From Owenia fusiformis (taxonomy: Eukaryota > Annelida > Polychaeta > Sabellida > Oweniidae): a stretch of DNA of 64,000 nt. The DNA is taken from contig CAIIXF020000009.1 in the NCBI GenBank assembly GCA_903813345.2, positions 9,976,030 to 10,040,029 of the forward strand, in the 5' to 3' direction. Shown piece after piece: positions 24,401 through 36,400 of the stretch. The translations under genes and the position numbers were made by a program. Numbering within the stretch: the first letter of the stretch is position 1; every line of letters begins with the position of its first letter. The notes beneath the pieces are model-generated. The model searched no databases, was not told where the DNA came from, and saw only the letters and a program-made list of their open reading frames with translations.

Positions 24401-27400
24401 AACGGCAGTTCATAAATTAGTGAAGTAAGTTCTATCTAATTTAAATAAACACACCTGTCTAGTTTTCCTTGCCTATAAAAACAAATTCAGGGAAATCAAA
24501 AGATCTTAACAGTAAACAGGATACACAATCAGATAGTTCAAGGTTATTTCAATTCTTATTGTAGAACCAGCAAAGTTCAATAGTGAAGGCTATGGCTGGC
24601 TATTACTTTTCAGTTATTGCTTTAGAGATTCCATAATTCATTGTCATGGTAACTAAAATGCCAAAAATCTAAAAACTCATTATCTTAATCAATGTTTCAT
24701 GTCAGTCTGATTATAATTTCCAAGGAATAACTACTTGTATTACTACAAATACAACAAGTAAAGTTCAATATTTCATCACCATTGTTTCAAGCCAATCTGG
24801 CCAATAGTTCTCCAGTTATCACTATGACATTTCTTAATAACATATAACAAGGCACTAACATGCAAAATGTTACCATTTGCCATTTGTTACAGACACCAAA
24901 TGCTGGACACTGAACACCAACTGGTTAACACCAACCTGGGAACACCATCCACACAAAAGAGTTGGAGACCATAACAATATTTCACCATTTGTGGTGGTGA
25001 CAAAAACTGAATATACACTCAAGCTTTATATTTCTGAAAGATACTGACCTAGTGACAGTTCATATAACCTTCATAAAATCCTTGGGAAATTTGAACAAGG
25101 CTATTCTATCTTTTTTTAATTCAGAAAATACAATGCTATCTCAGCATAAATCTTCAATGAATCAGTGGTTTATGGAAGTATAAAGGACTGACATGTTTAT
25201 TGTAATGTTCTCAGATTTCTTTGTCTGATACGTATACATCTTGTGGCAATATGGACATTTTGTAATTATATTAAATACATTGTAGTATTATGAACATATT
25301 GTAGTTCTATATACATATTGTACTAGTTATATAAACATATTACAGTTATTTATTGTATGTCTGTAAACATATTGTAGTATTATGAGTATATTGTAGTTAT
25401 TTAAACATATTGAAGTATTATGAGCATATTGTAGTTCTATAACGATAGTGTAGTTATATGAACATATTGTAGCTCTATAAATATATTTTAGTATTATGAA
25501 AATATTGTAGTTCTATAAACATATTGTAGTATTATGAATACATTGTAGTTTTATAAACATAATGTAGTAATATGAACATATTGTAGTTCTATAAACATAT
25601 TATAGTTAAATGAACAAATTGTTGTTCGATAAACCTTTCTAAAATTTGAATGAAGTACATGATTTTCTTGCACTATATAATTTAGAGTGTTGACCACACA
25701 TCTGTTTATTTTATTCCTTGCTCATTCCTCTCTTTTCTACTCTATTTTAGATTTCAAAACAAAATTGTTATGGCAATATTATTGTAGGTGGCTTATGTAA
25801 CTCTAACATGAGACCTTCAGATTACGATTTAAAGGTTAATGATGTAATTGAAAGAAATAATTCCATGACATGATTCATGAGAAATTAAAAAATGAGGTCA
25901 TCTTGACCTCATCTGTGACATTTATATTAATCACATATATTAATCAGGAAGAGACAGTCACTTATAATATATGGATTTTGATTTCTTAAAGATCAATTAT
26001 TGTTCACAAATTGTTTTTATAAAGTCTTGAAAGGTGAGCACCGGAAATGGAAAAATTCAAACAATTTTGCCCGCTAATGAAATATTGGCTATGTAATTTT
26101 CGACTGCTTTGGCAAAACATAACACATTTAAGACATAAAAACAGATAAAATGGAAATTAGGATTTGCTAAACATTAAACAAAATGCTGAGTGAAAACTAG
26201 TGAGGAAAATGTGTGCAGCCTTATTGAATTTAATAGCTACCTTAAGAAACAACTTGTAATATATGTTAAGAGAGTGTAACATGCAATTTATATCTTAGCA
26301 AAATTGATCGACAGATCCACTAAAAACCCAAACATTGTTTATATGACAAACACAGCCTAATTTCAGGCACATAGTAATTTTACATGATTACAATTTGTAA
26401 GCACAAAAATGGTGTAATTATATAATTCCCTTTGCTATAGCATGAAACTTAAAAATGCATGACAGCTATAATACGAGAAACAGATAAGATCTATTCAGTG
26501 AAAATTACCATCTTTTTGGTATTTTAAGATCGAGACACTTCTGTGTCATGATTTTTAATTTAGGTACATTTACTTAAATTGAATGTATATATCATTTTTA
26601 GAAAATTTGAAATCTTGACTAAGGACAAGAAACTCTGCAACTAACAAAATAAACACATACAACTATTATATGCATGTATTGTTTATTTAGATTTTTGGCT
26701 TCCTATCCAATATTACTTAGATGCACAACCTGCCATTTGTTACAGATGCCAAACACCAACTGCAAGATGCTGAACACCATCCACAAAAAGTTTGAAACCA
26801 TAACAATTTGTTGAACTTGAAGTGGCGACATAAAAATAATCTATGACATTATATAGATCTCATTTAAAAATAGTTTGAAATCTAATGAATACCTGCGGGG
26901 ATTACAATTTGACTAAGTGATAGGAAAATCAGATCATTTGCATGACTCATTCAAATAGTTTACAAAAATAGAAACTTATCTAAGATTTTATCTTGATTTT
27001 GACCTTTCAAGTACAAATGATCTTGACAGTTATCAAACAAAATGATAAAAATAAAAATATTATCTTTTCATTTCCTGAAGGTGAAGGCGATTTTGTGTTA
27101 CAATATGCAAAAATATCCATCGAATTTATCAAAATGTTGAGTTTTTACGCCATTTTTTATGTGAAGGGAACCAAAAGTGGCAACCTTGCCTTTGTCCAGG
27201 ACCAATAGTAGGTGGACCATTTGACATAGACTTCCACACACGTAGGGCCAAAATTCAAGTATTAACATTACCCATAATGCAATATCCTACTTTACCCATG
27301 ATGCAACAGCTTACCTGATTGCTTTTTTCTCCCTGGCTGCTCCTGTTGGAGTCTGGGAAGTGTATGTGACATCCTGTGTCCTGCATGACTGCTTTTATTT

Positions 27401-30400
27401 GATTACCTCCTTTGCCAATTACGTGAGAATGTTCCGTATGTGAGACATCCATCTTTAAAGTGACCCTGTTACTCTGAAATACAACAATTAAAATAAATTA
27501 AAACCAGTCTTTCAAAACACATCTCTTATGTAAACACCTCTCTATGTGAACACTTTAAACATCTAAAAAATGTGAACACCTGCCAATCTGAACACTTTTG
27601 GCCAATCCTGGCGGCGATCAAAGTAGACACATTTTACTATATAATGGAAGACTTCTCCATACTATTTGCAAAAGCTGTCACGAGAATATGTACTTTTATA
27701 CTCTCACAGAATGTCAGGATACTTTTTAGCCTCAGTGAGAAACAATTTATACATTTCCAGCGTTCTCTATACAATTTATTTTTCAAATGAGTGCAAATTT
27801 TCATTTCCACAATCCGGACAAATATTGGTCAAAATATGCCCACATGATTTTTTTCATTTTCAGGTGGGTGCAATTGGATTTCAGGTGGGTGCAAGCCTGT
27901 TTTAAGCATTGTTTTTTCAGTTGGAGTAACTCAATTTTAAAGTAACTAGAAGTCCACGAAGACTGGTGAGTAGAACAAAAAAAAGTTGAAAGAGCTATTT
28001 TCTCATAACTTCAATGAAGAATTCTCTAAATAACTTTTACATTAAAATAAAATAACACAATTAATAAGAAATATATTTCTCTTTATTCCATCATATTTTG
28101 AGTTCTCATCTCTTGAAACCAAGTTCTACCATTATAGGACAGCATTTTTGAAAACCAAGCTATTTTAACGATGAAAGTTATGAACATTTAGTTAGCAAGA
28201 CAGTCAGTCTACTTTCAAGTAGCCCTTACCAGCACCTTCATGTAATACATCATAAATAAATGATAATCAATCATCTTAGAACAGAACAGAAGGTACTACA
28301 CTCCCTACCAGAAGTATAGCAATTATGAAACTCAACCGGAATGTGAGTTTAACTTGTTTCTGCTTGCATTTGCGTTCTCCTGATTAAATTAAGCCAGAAA
28401 TTGATAAATGTTAGAAAATTGACAAGTATAAACAGGTTATATGAATATAGCTCAACAAGTGAGGGGTTGAGTTTTCCAAACTTTTGGAGGGGAGTGTATG
28501 TCAAGGTTCATCTACCTTTCAAAAGAACTACAATGACATATCTTCGAAAATCAATCGACAGGAGCTCATTGTTTACCGATATCCATTTGTACTCAAAACT
28601 GATGTCACACTGTCAGACAGCACAGCAATCTATCAGTACCTTTCTTAAAAAGGCAAAGATGGTCTGAGTATCAGAATGCCAGAGTAGGGGGTGAAGTTCG
28701 AAGGATACAAGGGACCCCCCCCCCCTCTAAGGCCAAAATTGTTTCAAAATTATGCAGTTTTTCACAATTTGTGGAAGAGTTTCAAATGTGAACCCCCTCC
28801 CCCTGGAATCTTTTGAAAAGTGAACCAGCCCCCCCCCCCCCCCCCCCCCCCCCTTGGCAAAGGCTGGCTACAGGCCTGGGTTTAACATTCATGTTTCTTC
28901 TTGAAAATACGGTCATTTTACAACAAATTCTGAGGTTAGACATATGTTTTTTATTAACATTTGTTTGTATTATTCTAGCCACAAGTATAGACTGGTATTG
29001 ATATTATATGCCGTTAATAGGTTTGAATACATAACAACCTACTTTGATATTTCATTTAGGCTCAGTCACTTTGACTTACATGTTTTAAGGACCTACCGTA
29101 GATTCAATGAAGAAAATCGAGCTCGTAATACCTCAAGATTCAATTAAAAACTAAAATTAGCCTGGAATAATAATTCAGAGTATGAAACCCCATTGACTTA
29201 ACATGGAAATCCATACTAAAAATTACAATAAAATCCCCCAAAATAGTTTGGTTGATGAGCAGAGATGATGTCATGATGTCAAAAAAGTATGCTAAGTTAC
29301 CCTAGTTACCCTAGAACAGTGACACGTTCAACTTAAAGGCCCCCTCACATATGAACGAATCTACCAAACGAAGTCTTGCAATTGGGAACGTGAACATACG
29401 AACCGAAGCAAATCTTTGCGCATGCTTCTGAAGCCTGCCGAAGGGATACTCACATATACGAACACCAAAACGATGTACAACATACACATACTAATGGGAA
29501 CGACTTTTACACAATTCCTATTCGCAAGACTGCGTTTAGTAGATTCTTTCATATCTGAGGAGGGCTTAAACATGGGTACATATTACAAGTATAAACATAT
29601 CGATATAAAGCCCCTGCTTCTTGAGTATAACGTGGTTACCTTATATTGATCAAACGCACAACAAATCTATAACTATACATTAGTTCCACCGTCACCACAC
29701 TATTTACGAACTATCTGACCTTACGTTTAAACAATGTTGGGGTCATATTTAAAACCATCAAGGCCAAACACTGTCTGTGACATTAATCTTTTTTTTGAGA
29801 GTATATTGAGCATATTATATACAAAGATTATCTCAAAAAGTATTCTTGATTAAACCGATCTTCACCATTAGAAAATAAGACATTTACATGACAAATTGGT
29901 AAGTTACTGTTAGTGGTTATAAAATTGTAACAATGCGTTACAGATATCAACCACTTGCACTGAATGCCTGGACACAAATTCTGAACGATGGCTTCAAAAT
30001 AATAATAACAATGTATGACATCACTTCCTGGTGATTCAAAAGTATGGCATACATAAACCATGTTCTGCTGGCTACTTAATTTAGGTTTTTGGCCGCAAGT
30101 TCATTTTTTACATCCGGTTTATAGTACACCAAGCCAAGACTAATTTTTCACATGCAAATGCCTTTGTTGGTCAAAATAAACCCATATCAAACATGAAATC
30201 TTTTTCATAAAAACAATATATGCCACTTATATTTTAATTTGGTAGGAATAATGGAATCATACATTAGGTAAATAAAATATTCTGATTGGGTAAGGCTAAA
30301 TCAAAGGTTCAACTCTAACCCAAAGAGTGTAGATGAAGTTCTCTTTTAAATAAGCAAAATAAAAAATTTCGGAAGGGGTAACTACATGAGGTTTTTGCAT

Positions 30401-33400
30401 CAAAGATTCAACGCAACATTTATTATAAAAATGTCCTACAAATATGTCAGTACCAGTGTGACACATCCAAAATCATTATAATTATCTCGCTAAGGGGTCT
30501 TCAATATCAATTGATATTGAAATGGTCAATTCATTTGGAAAAAAATTGTAAATATCAAGTGCAAATCCTTTAGGCAAAGAAACTAGTACTAATTTGAATC
30601 ATGAACCAATAATTTAGAATAATACACGTATATCCTAACACCTTTCTTATATGTAGGCCTCTGAATCTCTGATGCCGTGAGCATATTTGCTTCAATTTTC
30701 AGTAACGGCAACCAAATGATGAGTATTTTGTTTGAAATTGTATTCAGTTTTGAACGCAAGAGATGGCAAAGGAATGCCTTACAACAATGTGCCTCAATTA
30801 TTTTTTGCATATCTCGATACACCAATAAGCTACTGTACATGTCCGCAAGTTACCTATGGTATATAGGGGGGGGGCTTTATCATCACAATACCCCTTTGTA
30901 TTGAACATTCCCACAAAAGGGGCAGGTAAGAGTGGGTCTTGTAAGTCAGAATGAGGCTTGATTTGCCTCAAAAAAATCTGTAAGATTTTCTATTTTTTCC
31001 AAAAATTTCAAAACTATATTTTCAATCTCTGATTGAATACTTAAACAATCTACCAAAATATTAATTTCTTGGCCTGACAGACATTCCAAAATCTTCAAAT
31101 AAAAGTACTTCAAGATGAGATAACATATGATGGAACAATCACGAAACATCAATTTTAAGATTGAAGATGATCTCATCGGGAACACTGACATCACTGTTCA
31201 TGACTCCAAAAGTGACAAGGAAGATATTAAGTAAATTATGTGCTTTATATATGTGATAACATGTGCTTTTATGGGATAACATACTTTTATGTGATAACAA
31301 GTGCTTTTATTTGCAAATATCTGCTTTTATATACTGATATGTGCGTTTAAACTGTCAAGAGTAGAAGCAGGAAAGGCAAATACAAAAATTACAAACTGAT
31401 TTCGAGCGTTAACATCAGCTGCCTCTAGTCAGATCGACTAACATAACAGCCTTTTTTGGGGTTGTCGAGTTGGCCGAGAGGGCTTGAACGCCAGCACGTT
31501 CAGGCTAGGCGATTGGGCGCCGTAACCACGATGTAGCGAGTTCGAGAGGTGTGTGCTCCTTGTGTTTATTCATTTCAAAATATTGATGAAATTCTCATGT
31601 TTTGAAAAGTTGTAGGTTGCTTAGAACGTGAGAGAAAATATGATTTCCACATTTGGTTTATGTCATTGGGTCAAATGAATAAAAATACTCCTAAGATAAG
31701 ATGTGAAGAACCCCTCGGTCATTGCCAAAGTAGAAGGTGTAAAGAAAGAAATGAGACATTGTTTTACGTATCTGTTTATTAATTTAAACTGTTTCACTTT
31801 ATATGAAAATTATTTCTTATAAGAGCTCCAATTGAGAAAACTTTTTACAAATTGTGATTTCTGAAACAATCTTTTAATTTTTAAAAACTACACTGCACAT
31901 ATAAGCATATAGTACTTAGGCATTTAAATAATACATATATTTCCAGGATCAACATGTGCCTCTTTAAACATCAGAAGAATCAGAATTTGGCTCTTTAAAC
32001 TTCCTGCTTGTTAATAATCTGGCCCGTAGCCCCCTGACCAAAATGTATTTCAAAATCATGCAGTTTTTCACCATTCTGACTATTTTTTGAGTGATTTTTG
32101 GCCAAATTTGCCAAAGTGAACCCCTCCCCCTAGAATTTTTTGAAAACGTGAATCCCCCTTGGAAAATTCTGGCTACAGGCCTGATAACTAAACCTTATTC
32201 AGTATTAGGAACTTTTACCAAGGAAACTATTATTCTAAAATGACCAGGAAATACCTTGGGATTGGCAAATCAGGTTCAGTGAGGTCAAAACCCAGATTAT
32301 GTTGAACATTTCAAATAAATCCAAAACATAATATCAATATTTTTTTAAGAATTTTATACATTGCATAACAAAAGTAACAAAACCTATATTATTTTCCTAT
32401 ATCATGGAAAATATAAATGAACCGTAAAATATTTTGATTAAAGTTATTTCAATGTAATAATGACCCTTCCATGGGCATTCCTTTCTTAAACATGATCATT
32501 GCCATATTACTTGGCACGTCTTATATTTAGAAAACACCATTATATTCAAAATCACATTATTGAATAAGTTCAATAATTGAAGTCAGGTTTAAAATGCAGC
32601 AAGTAGTTCTAAATGAACAGCATATCAATTTGAATTGAAATTCGAAAACTGAATTAAATTGTTCAAATAATTTGTTCAACAATGCAGGCTTAAATCCTGG
32701 TATAAATAATATGTTTTCATTTATGATCAGACATGGATTTGATGGCCAAAATATATACCAGTTCACAAGTTTATCGCTTTCATCACTCATTTTGAGTAAC
32801 GCCGTGGTCACATTTGCTATAATTTTTAGAACTGGCACCCGGCCCGTATCTAAAGTATCCCAAACCCTACAAACATTTTAAACACCCTGTATTTCAGATT
32901 TACCTCATGCAACCTTTGCCAAATATGACAAATACATTACACTTACCTTTCCCATCTTATAAAGCTTTTCAAAAATTATATTTTCATTAATTTAAATTCA
33001 TAATATAAAAGCACTGCTTTTCCATCAATGCTTTTCAAAACAAGTCTAGAAAAAATCACTCTAATTTGTATCTCTACATACTTAAGAAATTATGGGAATC
33101 AGCAAAGCGGCATGTTATGTCCAGATCCATCAATCCATGGTCTTAGCAGTGGTATTATGGCTAACTTGCGAGGGAGGGCAACGGGGACATGTGATATTGA
33201 GGGGGGGGGGTAACAGGGACAAGTGACATTGAGCAGTCAATGACCGATGCATTAGCCAACTCACGGCAGTAACTAATAATGAGATGTCTACAAATCATTG
33301 TGCAAGTCGGCGAGTAATTATCACACCACTAGTCTGGACAATACCTCTGAAAACGGTGATAGGATTTTCTTTTCACTAACCTTTGTGTCCAGCACTGTCA

Positions 33401-36400
33401 TAACTTGCTCTTTAGCTTGGTTTACATCTTCTGGGCGCCCCATCACTTTAATATGTGGGTCTGAAAGTATAAAGCCATAAATATTCATTCTCCTGTTTTT
33501 GGATTCTTGTATGCCTGACCCCCTAAAATACAGTATGTCCTTGATTAAAGTGGTTTACATCTTCTGGGAGCCCCATCACTTTAATATGTGGGTCTGAAAG
33601 TATAAAGCCATAAATATTCATTCTCCTGTTTTTGGATTCTTGTATGCCTGACCCCCTAAAATATGTCCTTGATTAAAGTGGTTTACATCTTCTGGGAGCC
33701 CCATCACTTTAATATGTGGGTCTGAAAGTATAAAGGCATAAATATTCATTCTCCTATTTTTAGATTCTTGTGTGCCGACCCCCTAAAATATGTCTTTGAT
33801 TAAAGTGTTGTACCTGTGTCTGGGAACCATTTAAATGAACACCTTAAAATATTACAATGTCTGATAGGCCATTTAAATATATTTTATACTCATTGATTAA
33901 CTCTGTTTAACTCTATTTTTTATGTATAATTATATTGATTAATATATAAAAATTAAATGATAAATAAAAATTAAGAACCTGTGAATTGATTACTGTATTT
34001 TTTACTATTGTAATTTTGCTGAGATTCTTATTTCTAAAACCCAACCTGTACCTAGCTGTATTCAGGTGTTCTTTGACGTCATAAATGTACAAAAATTAAA
34101 ACTAAAACACCTTACTTCCTGGTTGGTGTCAATTAAGTGGAAATACCTTCATCAACCCCAACAATTAACTAACTTAGATTAACATTTTTTTAAGTTTCTT
34201 AAAAGCATATGGTTAGCTTCATATCAGTTTAAACTGTTTTTATGAAGCCCCGTTTCTTTAGAAAACCACAATTATTCTAATTTTGAATACTGCATTGTCT
34301 CTTGATGTGATAGATCCATGAATCATGTCACAAAAACTAGCGTGACATGCCTGATGTGGTCACATAAATATTTTTCGTCAAATTATAAAACATTTACCAT
34401 GTTTCGGTTCATGCTTCCTTTTTGAAGTTTGAAAAAGTTCCTAATTCATGTTTTAAGAACTTTTTATGTTATTTTTGCAGACCTGAGACAGCATTAGCGT
34501 AACCATTTTCAATAATTTCATTTTGACTCTTGAAAAGAGAACTTCATCTACCTGGTGTATTTACATTTACCAAGTTTCGGTCCATGCTTCCTCTCTTAAA
34601 AAAAAATTCATGTTTTAAAAAATTTTTATGTTATCTTTGCAGAGCTGAGATACCCCAGTGTAACACCTTTCATTAATTTGATATTTGATTTTGTTTCTTC
34701 AAAAGAGAGGTTCATCTACATGGCCTCCTAGGATAGTCCTTACAGTGATCTCCTCAGGAATTTTTCTCAGGTGTGTGCAAAACTCTCATTTTCACAATTC
34801 AGACAAAAAATTTCAAAACATGCCAATTTTTCTCATTTTCAGGAAGGTGCAAATGAGCTGTAAAATTCTTTTTATTTGAAGCTTCTAGCTCAATTTCGAA
34901 GGAAGTTAGATCAATTTTTGTAAAATTCAAAACAAATCTTGAAAATGTTGATTTGCCTTGCTTATGCCATGATTGCACCCCCCCTAACTGAAACCCCCAA
35001 AAATTGGTTATCGCGCCCCCCCCCCTGACTGAAAGCTGGCTATGCCCCTGCTGATCTTTAACAAAGCTCTCTTATAAACCAATTCAATACAGAAATAATA
35101 ATAATATAAATGATTAGGTCCAGAACTAGAATAATAAACAAACCATCAGAACATCCCTCCATATTATGCTATTGTAACATATTGTTAGAAATTACGAAAC
35201 TGAGCAAACTACATTGCAACTATTTTCATGATAATAACTATTTTCATGATAAAAATATAACTTATATTCCAAATATGGTATTGCCTTATTTTTGCAACAT
35301 GAATACTCTCAAGGCCTACTTACAGTAAAACCATTATGTGATCAACATATGTTCTGTAACTAAAGGGGATCTGATTTACAAATTAGGTTGCCAAATAAAT
35401 TCTTAAAACATATCAAATTCACGGGAAAAATTTTGGCAGATTTGTACATTATTTTTTTCTTTGGGGTACAAACTTTTGCCTCAATTTGTGCTGGGAGTAT
35501 AATTTCAAATTTGCTCCATCCTGAATTCACAATTTAATACAGTATTTGGTTGCTTGAGAAAAGCACTCAAAGAGAGAGAAAAGTCTTCTGAAGAGTGAGA
35601 AGGAAAAGGATTTCATATGTTAACAAGAGGGGTGATGCAATGAAAGATGTACCTAGAAGGAAAAGGATTTCATATGTTAACAAGAGGGGTGATGCAATGA
35701 AAGATGTACCTAGAAGGAAAAGGATTTCATATGTTAACAAGAGGGGTGATGCAACGAAAGATGTACCTACCCATATTATAAAAACATATATACTAAAGAG
35801 AAGTGTTCACTAAAGGAAAGTGTTCATTAGAAGAATTCAAGAAAGATGCTAAGAGTAAAGCGAAGGGAATTCAGTAAAAGAAGTTCTTATTATCAAGGCA
35901 TATTTACTTCAAAGAGAGGTGTTTGTTATAGAGAGGTACTCAGTATGAAGGTTTTCATGAGAGTGATGTTGAAAGTAGAGAGAGCATTTAATAATATTGG
36001 TTTAAATGTATACTTATATACAAGTTCATGTAAGTATATACATTTGCTTTCATATCAATTGCCCTCATTCACCTTTTGTGAAACTGACATGTCAAACTTT
36101 ATCCAAAATTTAATTTATCAAATACTTTCAACAATTTCAAGGGCATGTATATATGGGCCAATCAAATGATGTTATTTTATTATTATTTTTGTACTTAAAA
36201 TGATAAAAATATTGCAAATCACCCCGCTGCTACCAACTATAGCCAATGAAGAAGGCATGATTTGCCATGATCGCGATAAATGGGCAGCATTGATAAAAGT
36301 ATTGAAAAAAGGCTCAGTCATGAAATGGCATTTATTTAAAAGGGCATTCAATAAGATTTATGAAAGCTGCAGGGATCTTTTAATTTGTTTATATTTTTGC

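Noticed and set aside
31459-31552. Functional tRNA gene
   Set aside because: B-box damaged and acceptor stem does not pair.
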